Positions 9,178-16,786 of a DNA stretch of 36,988 nt are shown here, piece after piece. The stretch is taken from contig NZ_DATCTO010000029.1 in assembly GCF_036567905.1 (NCBI RefSeq), positions 1 through 36,988 of the forward strand. Direction: 5' to 3'. The notes beneath the pieces are model-generated. The model ran no database searches, was not told the DNA's origin, and saw only the letters and a list, made by a program, of their open reading frames with translations. The position numbers and the translations under genes are program-made. This DNA comes from Candidatus Binatus sp. GTDB taxonomy: Bacteria > Desulfobacterota > Binatia > Binatales > Binataceae. Position 1 is the first letter of the stretch. Every line of letters begins with the position of its first letter.

Positions 9178-9227
9178 TTATTTGCGCTGCTGGCGAATAG
9201 GAATACACATACAATTGATTGATGACT

Positions 9228-9243
9228 AGCGATTGTCGTGCCA
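9228..9243 (-). promoter_or_regulatory. Sigma-54 (-24/-12) promoter of the PPOX gene
   Basis: On the minus strand the bases read TGGCACGACAATCGCT, matching TGGCACG-N4-TTGCW at every fixed position except one (T to C next to the -12 GC). The expected transcription start is near 9217, about 40 bases before the ATG at 9177. The same one-base variant of the -12 box (TCGCT) occurs in the USP-CBS promoter. Confidence 0.75.
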
Positions 9244-9313
9244 CGGGAGATTGGCAACCTGGCGAAAGTTTTTCATCAAAAGCCGGGCGCGCAGCGCGTT
9301 GGAGATTGTCCCC

Positions 9314-9333
9314 GTCAGCGTCGCGGCGCTGAC
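9314..9333. promoter_or_regulatory. Palindrome between divergent sigma-54 promoters, candidate activator site
   Basis: The arms GTCAGCG (9314-9320) and CGCTGAC (9327-9333) form a perfect inverted repeat with a 6-base spacer. It lies about 48 bases upstream of the ATPase -24 box and about 70 bases upstream of the PPOX -24 box, a normal place for an enhancer bound by a dimeric NtrC-type activator serving both directions. I did not find the same full palindrome at the other sigma-54-type promoters. Confidence 0.5.
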
Positions 9334-9380
9334 GTGTGTCCGATCGCGCCATCTGCCTGCCGTTGCGCAGCTAAATTCGT

Positions 9381-9396
9381 TGGCAGGCCGATTGCA
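9381..9396 (+). promoter_or_regulatory. Sigma-54 (-24/-12) promoter of the P-type ATPase operon
   Basis: The bases TGGCAGGCCGATTGCA match TGGCACG-N4-TTGCW with a single departure (C to G at position 6). The predicted start near 9407 leaves a 25-base leader carrying AAGGACGG before the TTG start codon at 9432, which supports that start. Confidence 0.8.
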
Positions 9397-9431
9397 ATAC
9401 CAAGAGAGCTCGAAAGGACGGTCAGGTTGCA

Positions 9432-11972
9432 TTGAAAGGGGCGATAAAACTGCGAGCCGCGGCCACTGACCCGCTCAGCGGCCTGAGTCACGACGAGGCG
9501 GCGCGGCGCCTGAGGAAGTACGGGCCGAACCGCTTGGTGCGCGCATCGCGCGGCGCTGCAATCCTGGCATTGATCAGGACCGTTGCGGACCCGATGGCAG
9601 TAATGCTGGCCGCGGCCGGCGCGGTTTACTACGCGCTGGGCGAGCGGACCGACGCTTACGTCCTGTTCGCAGCGATCGTTCCGGTCCTTGCCGTCGATGT
9701 AATCCTTGAGGCGCGATCGCGCACCGCGCTCAAGAAGCTTGCGGGCGTCGTCGCGCCGCGTGCCCGAGTGGTTCGCAATGGTGTCCAGACCGAGATTCCG
9801 ACTGCGGACCTTGTCCCCGGTGATCTGCTGCTGCTGAAAGAGGGCGACATCGTTCACGCCGATGCGCTTGTGCGTTCGGGTTCCAATCTCGCGCTCGACG
9901 AATCGCAGCTCACTGGCGAATCAGAGCCCGTTTCGAAGCAGCCATGCGAAATATCTGGAGCCATCGCCGATGCACCCGAGGCCAGCCGCGTGTATGCGGG
10001 TTCACGCGTGCTCGAAGGCCACGGGTTTGCCGAGGTAACTGCCACCGGGGAGCGCACCCGCTATGGCGATCTGGCGCGACTGGTCGCCGAGGTCGGCCCG
10101 CGTCCGACGCCGCTTGAGCGCAAGACCGGGCGGATGGTGCGCTGGATGGTCGGCGTGGCGATTACCGTTTCGGCCCTGCTGTTTGTCTTGCGCATGCTCG
10201 GCGGTGCGCCGGCGGGCAAAGCCTTTCTGTATGCGGTCAGTCTCGCGATGTCGGCCGTTGGCGAAGAGTTCCTGCTGGTGCTGACGATGTTCCTGAGCAT
10301 CGGAGCGTATCGCCTGAGCCAGCACGGAGTCCTGGTGCGTCGCTTGGCCAGCGTCGAGACGCTCGGCTCAACTACCGTCATCTGTCTCGACAAGACCGGC
10401 ACTCTGACGGCTGGCGAGTTCGTGCTTGAGGAGCATCTCCCGCTGGGGCCGGAGATGTCGGAGGAAGCGCTGCTCGAGGCGGCCGCGCTCGCATGCGAGC
10501 CTCAAGCCGCCGACACGATGGAGAGAAAGATTCTAGCCCATTGCACGGAGGACGGGATCAACGTCGATGCGCTTCACTCGCGATGGCGTCTGGTGCACGA
10601 CTACCCGTTCGACCCGGTCGGCAAACACATGTCGCACGTCTGGAGCAGCCGCGAAGGCGCCGGCAGCCCACAGCGAATCGTAGCGAAGGGCGCGCTCGAG
10701 GGGATAATCGAGCATTGCGATCTGGCGCAGGCGGATTTCGCTCGCGCCGAGAGTGCCAATGCCGAGATGGCGGGGCGCGGAATGCGCGTGCTCGCCGTCG
10801 CCGGCCGCGATGCGGGGCCGGGCGGATTCACCGGGGTGCGCGCATCGGACGAGCGCGGGTTTCGTCTGTTCGGCCTGCTCGGGTTTCGCGATCCTCTCAG
10901 AGCTGCGGTTCCGGACGCGGTGGCGCAATGCCAGGGCGCTGGGGTGGAACTCAAGCTGATCACCGGCGACCATGCGCTCACCGCGCACGCGATCGCCGAC
11001 GCCGCCGGAATCGCGCACAACGACGACGGCATCGTCACCGGCGCGCAACTCGACAGCGTTGACCAGCCGGCCTTCGAAGCGCTGGTTCGCCGCTGCAGCA
11101 TCTTCGCGCGCATCCGCCCCGAACAAAAATATGCGATCGTCGAGGCCCTGAGGCGGGCGGGCGAAGTCGTCGCGATGACCGGCGACGGGATAAACGACGC
11201 GCCGGCGCTGCGCCGGGCGGACATTGGCGTGGCGATGGGCCGGCGCGGAACGGAGGTCGCACGCGCGGCTGCGGACATCGTGCTGCTCGAGGACGATTTC
11301 TCCGCGATGGTCGCAACGATTCGCGAAGGCCGCATTCTGCTCGACAACATTCAGCGCGCATTCCTTTATCTGGTCGGTTTCAAGGTAATGCTGGTGTCGC
11401 TCACGCTGTTGGCCCCGCTCTTTGGCCTTCCGCTGCTGCTATTGCCGGTGAATTTGGTCTGGCTCGAGATGATCGTGCATCCGGTCTCCGCGCTCGCCTT
11501 CGAGGGCCAACCTGCCGCCGATGACGTGATGCGACGGCCGCCGCGTCCGCCCGCATCGCCGCTTGTCGAGCGACCGGCCGCTTACCGTGCGGCTCTATCC
11601 GGCGCGCTGCTGACGGTGATGGCGCTTGCGCTCTTCGCACTGCGGCTCCGCCATGGCGAGAACTATGCCCGCAGCGTCGCGATGGTCGTCGCGGTGGTGG
11701 GAAGCCTGTTTCTCGTCTGGGCGGAGTACGCCGGGACGCGTCGATGGTGGCGGGTTCGCGCGCCGCAGCAGCGGCGATTTTGGCTGGTGATCTTTGCCGT
11801 AGCCGTCAGTCTGCCGGTATTCATGCTGATGCCGCCGCTGGCCACGCTGCTGATGATCCGCCCGATTGCTCCCGCCGATTGGGCGATCGCAATATCGGCG
11901 GCGGCAATCGCCGTCGGTTGGCGCGCATTCGGTGCGCGCAACTCTGGCAAACCTGAGGAGCTTCTCGAATGA
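9432..11972 (+). CDS. Cation-transporting P-type ATPase lacking the M4 prolines
   Basis: An 846-residue inner-membrane ion pump of the P-type family. The phosphorylation motif DKTGTLT starts at Asp320, the actuator motif TGES is at 161-164, and the hinge motif TGDGINDAP is at 583-591. Membrane helices occur in pairs before TGES and before DKTGT, with a C-terminal set. The M6-region segment NLVWLEMIVHP places it in the bacterial clade that normally carries PEEFP in M4. Here the M4 segment reads A-V-G-E-E-F-L (275-281), so both prolines are replaced (Gly277, Leu281). The ion is unknown; Ca2+, Mn2+ or H+ are all possible. The start is TTG 9432, preceded by AAGGACGG. It overlaps the MFS gene by 4 bases (ATGA). 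Confidence 0.93.
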   Translation: MKGAIKLRAAATDPLSGLSHDEAARRLRKYGPNRLVRASRGAAILALIRTVADPMAVMLAAAGAVYYALGERTDAYVLFAAIVPVLAVDVILEARSRTALKKLAGVVAPRARVVRNGVQTEIPTADLVPGDLLLLKEGDIVHADALVRSGSNLALDESQLTGESEPVSKQPCEISGAIADAPEASRVYAGSRVLEGHGFAEVTATGERTRYGDLARLVAEVGPRPTPLERKTGRMVRWMVGVAITVSALLFVLRMLGGAPAGKAFLYAVSLAMSAVGEEFLLVLTMFLSIGAYRLSQHGVLVRRLASVETLGSTTVICLDKTGTLTAGEFVLEEHLPLGPEMSEEALLEAAALACEPQAADTMERKILAHCTEDGINVDALHSRWRLVHDYPFDPVGKHMSHVWSSREGAGSPQRIVAKGALEGIIEHCDLAQADFARAESANAEMAGRGMRVLAVAGRDAGPGGFTGVRASDERGFRLFGLLGFRDPLRAAVPDAVAQCQGAGVELKLITGDHALTAHAIADAAGIAHNDDGIVTGAQLDSVDQPAFEALVRRCSIFARIRPEQKYAIVEALRRAGEVVAMTGDGINDAPALRRADIGVAMGRRGTEVARAAADIVLLEDDFSAMVATIREGRILLDNIQRAFLYLVGFKVMLVSLTLLAPLFGLPLLLLPVNLVWLEMIVHPVSALAFEGQPAADDVMRRPPRPPASPLVERPAAYRAALSGALLTVMALALFALRLRHGENYARSVAMVVAVVGSLFLVWAEYAGTRRWWRVRAPQQRRFWLVIFAVAVSLPVFMLMPPLATLLMIRPIAPADWAIAISAAAIAVGWRAFGARNSGKPEELLE
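11882..11940 (+). repeat. 59-bp direct repeat, copy A (inside the ATPase 3' end)
   Basis: This stretch, coding for the final part of the ATPase, recurs at 14571-14629 with 57 of 59 positions identical (differences at the 25th and 54th bases). The two copies are 2689 bases apart and bracket the MFS and ArsB-like genes. Confidence 0.85.
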
Positions 11973-13282
11973 CGCGACGACCGCCGAGCGGCACAGTGTC
12001 CGAGGCGGACGATAGGCCGACTATCGTTACTCGCGACTCGGACCTGGGCAGGCGGCCCTCCTCCCGGAGCTTGCGCGGACTCGACTGGCTCAACTTCCTG
12101 CTCGCCGACGTGCAAAGCGGCGTGGGGCCGTTCCTCGCGATCTATCTTGCCGGCTATGGCTGGAACGAGCAGCGCGTGGGCCTTGCGCTCACGATTGGCT
12201 CAGTCGCCGGCATCGCATCGCAAACGCCAGCAGGCGCATTGGTGGACTGGCTCAAGTCCAAAAGAGCGCTGATTGCGGCGGGAGTGGCCGCTTTGGCTAT
12301 CGGAGCTCTCTTCATTGCGTTCTTTCCTTCGTTCTGGCCGGTCGTGACAGCGCAAGTGCTTATCGGCGCAATGTCCAGTTTCTTCATGCCTGCCATCGCC
12401 GCCATCTCTCTTGGGATCGTGGGGCATAGACTGTTCAATCTCCGCCAGGGACGAAACCAGGCATTCAACTCGGCCGGCAACGTAGTCGCCGCCGTAATGA
12501 TGGGTTTGATCGGATATTTCATTTCGAACCGCGGCGTCTTTTTCTTTGTCGCGGTTCTCGCAGTCCCGACCATTCTGTCGCTGTTCCTCATCCGCCCCGG
12601 CGAGATCGACTACGAATTAGCCAGGGGAGCCAGGGACGGCGAAGACGATCGAACTCCGGCAGGTGTCCTGGACCTGATCGAGGATCACCCGCTGATGATC
12701 TTCCTGTGCTGCGCAGTCATGTTTCACTTCGCCAACGCAGCTATGCTTCCGCTGCTCGGCGAGATGCTGGCGAAAGGCAAGGGTCGCACCTCGATGATGT
12801 TCATGTCCGCCTGTGTCGTGACCACGCAGTTCACGATCACACTGCTCGCGGCATGGGCGGGCCGCGCGGCCGGCTCATGGGGCAGAAAGCCCCTACTGCT
12901 CATAGGATTCGGGGTGCTGCCGATCCGCGGCGTCCTTTACACCTTCACCCACAACCTCTACCTGCTGGTCGGCATCCAGCTGCTCGACGGCATCGGTGCC
13001 GGCATTTTCGGCGTCGTTTCCGTATTGGTGATCGCCGACCTGACGCGTGGCACTGGGCGGTTTAATCTTACACTGGGTGCGATCGCGACGGCCGTGGGAA
13101 TCGGCGCGGCTCTAAGTCAAACGATCGCCGGATCCATTGTTCACCACTTCAGTGACCGAGCCGGGTTTCTGTTCCTGGCCTCCGTGGCGGCTGCCGCCTT
13201 TGCGATCCTGTGGCTCTTCATGCCCGAAACCCTCGACCGGAAAGCCGGTGCTCACGCGCCGGCGTCGATGGCGAAGCGTTGA
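11969..13282 (+). CDS. Major facilitator superfamily transporter
   Basis: A 437-residue inner-membrane transporter with about twelve hydrophobic helices in two halves, separated by a charged loop (about residues 212-232, rich in Asp, Glu and Arg). The N-terminal 40 residues are polar and Arg-rich, then the first helix region starts LNFLLADVQSGVGPFLAIYL. The DWLKSKRALI stretch in the 2-3 loop is the expected MFS position. It resembles drug or small-molecule efflux members, but substrate is not readable. Its ATG overlaps the ATPase stop codon (ATGA at 11969-11972), and its own stop overlaps the next start (TTGA at 13279-13282), so the three are translationally coupled. Confidence 0.9.
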   Translation: MTRRPPSGTVSEADDRPTIVTRDSDLGRRPSSRSLRGLDWLNFLLADVQSGVGPFLAIYLAGYGWNEQRVGLALTIGSVAGIASQTPAGALVDWLKSKRALIAAGVAALAIGALFIAFFPSFWPVVTAQVLIGAMSSFFMPAIAAISLGIVGHRLFNLRQGRNQAFNSAGNVVAAVMMGLIGYFISNRGVFFFVAVLAVPTILSLFLIRPGEIDYELARGARDGEDDRTPAGVLDLIEDHPLMIFLCCAVMFHFANAAMLPLLGEMLAKGKGRTSMMFMSACVVTTQFTITLLAAWAGRAAGSWGRKPLLLIGFGVLPIRGVLYTFTHNLYLLVGIQLLDGIGAGIFGVVSVLVIADLTRGTGRFNLTLGAIATAVGIGAALSQTIAGSIVHHFSDRAGFLFLASVAAAAFAILWLFMPETLDRKAGAHAPASMAKR

Positions 13283-14547
13283 CGATTGCGAATGACACTA
13301 TCTGGGCAATCGCCGCGCTGAGCACTCTTGGCGTGATCGTCCGCCCTTGGAACCTGCCTCAGGCGACTTGGGCCGTGGCCGGCGCGGTCATGCTGATCGT
13401 GTTCGGTCTGCTGCCGTGGAGCGACGCGATGAAAGCGGTCGCTAAGGGGACCGACGTGTACCTGTTTCTGAGCGGCATGATGCTGCTCGCGGAGTTGGCG
13501 CGAAAAGAGGGTTTGTTCGACTTTCTGGCGGGGCGAGCCGTGCGCTTGGCGGGCGGCTCCGCGGTGAAGCTGTTCGCGCTGGTTTATGGCGTCGGCACAT
13601 TGGTTACAGTTTTTATGTCGAACGACGCTACTGCGGTGGTCCTCACGCCGGCCGTGTTCGCCGCGACCAAGGCCGCCAAGGTGAAGGACCCGCTGCCCTA
13701 CCTGTTGATCTGCGCGTTTATAGCAAACGCGGCAAGCTTCGTTCTGCCGATCTCAAATCCAGCGAACCTGATCATATTCCGCAACCATATGCCGCCGCTG
13801 CTGCAATGGCTCGGGCGGTTCGCGTTGCCATCGATCCTGTCGATTGCGGTTACCTATGCTGTCCTGCGGTTCACGCAGCGCGATTCGCTGCGGCTGGAGG
13901 TAATGGCGGCTGAGGTCGACGTGCCTGGCCTGTCCAGCGGCGGCCGCATGACCGCTGGCGGCGTCGTGGGCACGGGAATCCTGCTGCTGCTTGCCTCCGG
14001 CTTCGGCGTTGACCTTGGACTGCCGACATTTGGCGCCGCGGTCGCGACTGCTGCGGTAGTGCTGCTTCTAAAGCGCGAGTCACCGTGGGGTGTGATGAAG
14101 GACGCTCCCTGGGAGATCTTGCCGCTGGTGGCCGGTCTGTTCGTGCTGGTAGAGGCGCTTGACCGCAGCGGCGTGCTCAAGGCGCTCATTCATGTTCTGC
14201 AGATGGAGGCAGATCGCTCCGCGATGGTGACGACTTGGGCAGCGGGCGTGACTCTGGCCCTGATTTGCAACCTGGTCAACAACCTGCCGGCCGGCCTGCT
14301 GGCAGGCTCCGTCGTGTCTGCTTCGCATGTACCGCGGCAGGTCGCCACCGCAGTGCTCATCGGGGTGGACCTCGGACCGAATCTGTCAGTTACCGGATCG
14401 CTGGCAACCATCCTGTGGCTGTCCGCCCTGCGCCGGGAAAATCAGAATGTGAGCGCCTGGAGTTTTCTGAAACTTGGTGCGTTGGTGATGCCGCCGGCTT
14501 TGATTCTCGCGATTGCGGGGCTGCTGGTCACCGGCGCCGTTCGCTAG
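13279..14547 (+). CDS. ArsB/NhaD-type ion transporter
   Basis: A 422-residue membrane permease of the ion transporter superfamily (COG1055, ArsB-like). Conserved pieces are SNDATAVVLTPAVFAATKAAK, the half-helix motif LPISNPANLIIF and, in the second half, NLVNNLPAGLLAG with GPNLSVTGSLATILW, as in arsenite efflux pumps. Length fits ArsB (about 430). No arsR, arsC or arsA lies nearby, so arsenite is only one option; Na+/H+ exchange or another anion is possible. The TTG start at 13279 overlaps the MFS stop (TTGA); the frame continues upstream inside the MFS gene but that extension is its shadow. It ends the ATPase/MFS/ArsB operon. Confidence 0.88.
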   Translation: MTIANDTIWAIAALSTLGVIVRPWNLPQATWAVAGAVMLIVFGLLPWSDAMKAVAKGTDVYLFLSGMMLLAELARKEGLFDFLAGRAVRLAGGSAVKLFALVYGVGTLVTVFMSNDATAVVLTPAVFAATKAAKVKDPLPYLLICAFIANAASFVLPISNPANLIIFRNHMPPLLQWLGRFALPSILSIAVTYAVLRFTQRDSLRLEVMAAEVDVPGLSSGGRMTAGGVVGTGILLLLASGFGVDLGLPTFGAAVATAAVVLLLKRESPWGVMKDAPWEILPLVAGLFVLVEALDRSGVLKALIHVLQMEADRSAMVTTWAAGVTLALICNLVNNLPAGLLAGSVVSASHVPRQVATAVLIGVDLGPNLSVTGSLATILWLSALRRENQNVSAWSFLKLGALVMPPALILAIAGLLVTGAVR

Positions 14548-14570
14548 TCCGTCCAGCGCCGAAACCTTTC

Positions 14571-14629
14571 GGCGATCGCAATATCGGCGGCGGCGATCGC
14601 CGTCGGTTGGCGCGCATTCGGTGGGCGCA
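14571..14629 (+). repeat. 59-bp direct repeat, copy B (orphan ATPase C-terminus)
   Basis: This near-identical copy of 11882-11940 (57 of 59) lies in the 85-base gap between the ArsB-like gene and the acyl-CoA dehydrogenase stop codon. It still translates in one frame to the ATPase C-terminal residues (IAISAAAIAVGWRAFG) but has no gene attached. It looks like the scar of an insertion or duplication event. Confidence 0.85.
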
Positions 14630-14632
14630 GCG

Positions 14633-15847
14633 TCAGCCCTTAGGCAAGCCCAGCACGCGCTCGCCGATGATGTTGCGCTGGATTTCGCTGGTGCCGCCGG
14701 CGATCGTAAACTCGCGCGCGGCGAGTATGCGGCTGGCCCATTTGCCACCCTCGACAGTTCCACGCGACCCGCTCTCGAGATTCGCGTAAGCTCCGAGCAT
14801 CTCGTCGGCGAACATTGCCAGCCGCAGGCTGAGCTCTGTCGCGCAGAGTTTCCCGATCGAACTCTCGGCTCCGGGCACTCGCCCCTTGAGCTGTGCGGTC
14901 ATCGCGCGATAGCGCCCCAGCCGGATGCATCGCGCCTCGGCTGCAAATTGCGCCAGCTTCTGGCGGATGTACGGGCTGTTGCACGCGGGCACGGCGTCAA
15001 AAGCGACGGTCTTTGCCAGCGCGATCAATTCGCCCATCGTGCGTTCCACCGGATGGCGCACTCCGCCCGACGCCCGCTGAAACATCAGCGTCGCGATTGA
15101 CACTTGCCACCCTTCGTTCAGCTTGCCGACCAGGTTCTCCCTCGGCACTCGCACTCCGTCGTAAAATACCTCGTTGAATCCCATCTCGCCGGTGATTTGC
15201 ATCAGCGGCCGGATCGAGATTCCCGGACTGCGCAGGTCAACCAGCAGATACGAAATCCCTCGGTGCTTGGGCGCCGCCGGATCTGTGCGCACCAGCAGCA
15301 CCTGCCAGTCCGCGCGATGCGCGTTGCTGGTCCATACCTTCTGGCCGTTGATCACGAACGAGTCGCCGTCGAGCACCGCCCGCGTCTGAAGTCCCGCCAG
15401 ATCGGAACCGGCGTTGGGTTCCGAGTATCCCTGGCACCAGATTTCTTCGCCCGTGAGCATCGGCGCCAGATACCGCTGTTTTTGCTCCTCGCTGCCCAGC
15501 AGCATAATCGTCGGACCAATCCGATCGACGGCGAAATTGTTCGCGCCGTATAACGGCAGCCCCAGGCGCAAAGCTTCGTCCTGGTAAATCGATTGCTCGA
15601 CCACCCCGGCTTCGCTCCCGCCCCAATCCTTCGGCCAGTGAAGCGCGAGGTACCCGGCATCGTGGAGCCGCCGATGGTAGGTGAGGATCTTCTGCCAGAG
15701 TTGGTCGTCGCGGCTGTAGAGCAGGCTTTCGACGGTTACATTCGGCGATTTGATAAGATCGCCAAAAAGTTCCGACGCCGTCGCCTCCAACCATGCGCGA
15801 ACCCGGCTGCGAAATTGCTCCTGCTCCGGTGTGTAGTCGAAGTCCAT
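14633..15847 (-). CDS. Acyl-CoA dehydrogenase
   Basis: A 404-residue FAD-dependent enzyme that makes the 2,3-double bond of acyl-CoA and passes electrons to ETF. The N-terminal helical domain (1-135) starts MDFDYTPEQEQFRSRVRAWL, the beta domain carries the flavin-binding YSEPNAGSDL (141-150) and the NGQKVWTSNAH stretch, and the C-terminal helical domain ends with GGTSEIQRNIIGERVLGLPKG (384-404). Length and motifs fit the FadE/Acd family of the kind often used on long-chain, branched or steroid substrates. The ATG at 15847 gives the normal N-terminus. The hemerythrin-like gene lies 24 bases upstream on the same strand, so they may be co-transcribed. Confidence 0.95.
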   Translation of the reverse strand: MDFDYTPEQEQFRSRVRAWLEATASELFGDLIKSPNVTVESLLYSRDDQLWQKILTYHRRLHDAGYLALHWPKDWGGSEAGVVEQSIYQDEALRLGLPLYGANNFAVDRIGPTIMLLGSEEQKQRYLAPMLTGEEIWCQGYSEPNAGSDLAGLQTRAVLDGDSFVINGQKVWTSNAHRADWQVLLVRTDPAAPKHRGISYLLVDLRSPGISIRPLMQITGEMGFNEVFYDGVRVPRENLVGKLNEGWQVSIATLMFQRASGGVRHPVERTMGELIALAKTVAFDAVPACNSPYIRQKLAQFAAEARCIRLGRYRAMTAQLKGRVPGAESSIGKLCATELSLRLAMFADEMLGAYANLESGSRGTVEGGKWASRILAAREFTIAGGTSEIQRNIIGERVLGLPKG

Positions 15848-15871
15848 CGATATGCAGCAGCCGGTCCGCAG

Positions 15872-16372
15872 CTACGCGAACAACATCCTTCTGAGCGCCG
15901 GCAGCAGGCGCATTTCCTCGCTATCGATCAAATCGTCGAGCTTCACCACGAGCACGCATAGAGCTCTGCCCGCGACCGCGACAACTTTGTCCGCATCTTT
16001 CTCGAACGACACTCCGTTAAGCTTGGCTATCAGCGAGCGCATTTCGACGTGGCTCCGCTTGATTCGATCCATGACCTCGGGCGCAAGCCCGCCCGCAACT
16101 TCCGCCCACGGCAGCACTGTTTCATCTTGGCTCAACAGATGCTGATTAAGTTGCGGCTTGAGAGTTTCCCAACAGCGTCGCGCCTGCGCGCGCATCTCGC
16201 GATCTGACGGCTTGAAGCCCAAAATCGCGCCCGCCACTGCCGCCTCGAGCAGCGGCATCGCCAGCCGGGATTGTTCACGGTCCAGTTCTTCCGTCAGTTT
16301 TCTGATCTTGCCCGTGCCGGGGGCCTTTTCCGCCCCGATCGCTAATGGCTTCTTGGCGCTAGTCATACTCAT
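15872..16372 (-). CDS. Degenerate hemerythrin-like (HHE) four-helix protein
   Basis: A 166-residue mainly helical protein with the layout of a hemerythrin HHE domain. The segment H78-LLSQDETVLP keeps the first metal His but has Gln82 where the paired acidic ligand is expected; His108 in KRSHVEM is a second candidate; in the last helix (LIDSEEMRLLP, 148-158) the expected His is Leu148 while Glu152 is kept. Iron binding is therefore doubtful, and the call rests on spacing and helix pattern. The start at ATG 16372 (or 16366) is preferred over ATG 16414 because GAGGACG precedes it closely. The role is unknown; it may be an oxygen-, NO- or metal-responsive partner of the dehydrogenase. Confidence 0.7.
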   Translation of the reverse strand: MSMTSAKKPLAIGAEKAPGTGKIRKLTEELDREQSRLAMPLLEAAVAGAILGFKPSDREMRAQARRCWETLKPQLNQHLLSQDETVLPWAEVAGGLAPEVMDRIKRSHVEMRSLIAKLNGVSFEKDADKVVAVAGRALCVLVVKLDDLIDSEEMRLLPALRRMLFA

Positions 16373-16724
16373 CGTCCTCGTCCTCACAATTGCACGCGGA
16401 ACCCGGATTTCCAATTCATTCTTCGTGCCGAGCGATGCCGGCGATGCGACGCCTCATATGCGGCTGAATTCGAGCATCAGCCTGGGCGTTGTATCCTTTG
16501 AACACACAGCTTGCTTCCCTTGGCAACACTAGCGGATTGAGTCGGCGGTTCTGGCGATTTCGGTATCGAGACGAAGCAGCGCCGCCCTTTGATTCCTTCG
16601 AGGAACGTAAGGACATAAGAACGTCTGATAATTGATTGCGCCGATACTTGCGGCTATCAAATCCTTATGGCACAGATGTGTCGCTCGATTCTCCGTGATG
16701 CTCGGCGTGCGGAGCTGATCTTCT
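16373..16724. other. Divergent intergenic region upstream of the respiratory operon
   Basis: This gap separates the hemerythrin-like gene and the porin operon. Apart from the sigma-54-type element that follows it, it contains an 11-base direct repeat, GGCACAGATGT, at 16669-16679 and again at 16726-16736. Only the second copy has the -12 GC at correct distance, so the first may be a decayed duplicate of the promoter. I see no RNA gene or clear sigma-70 promoter. Confidence 0.4.
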
Positions 16725-16740
16725 GGGCACAGATGTTGCT
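16725..16740 (+). promoter_or_regulatory. Sigma-54 (-24/-12) promoter of the porin/bc-complex operon
   Basis: The bases GGGCACAGATGTTGCT fit TGGCACG-N4-TTGCW with differences only at position 1 (T to G) and position 7 (G to A); GG and GC are exactly 10 bases apart. The predicted start near 16751 leaves a leader of about 36 bases before the porin ATG at 16787, which excludes the in-frame ATG at 16667. Confidence 0.7.
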
Positions 16741-16786
16741 CTGCGACGGATGGTTGCCGAATTTTTCGACGTTGATTGGGGGAATT

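Noticed and set aside
16668..16685. TGGCACAG as a first sigma-54 promoter upstream of the porin
   Set aside because: The next GC falls two bases too far from the GG for a -24/-12 element; the copy at 16725 has correct spacing.
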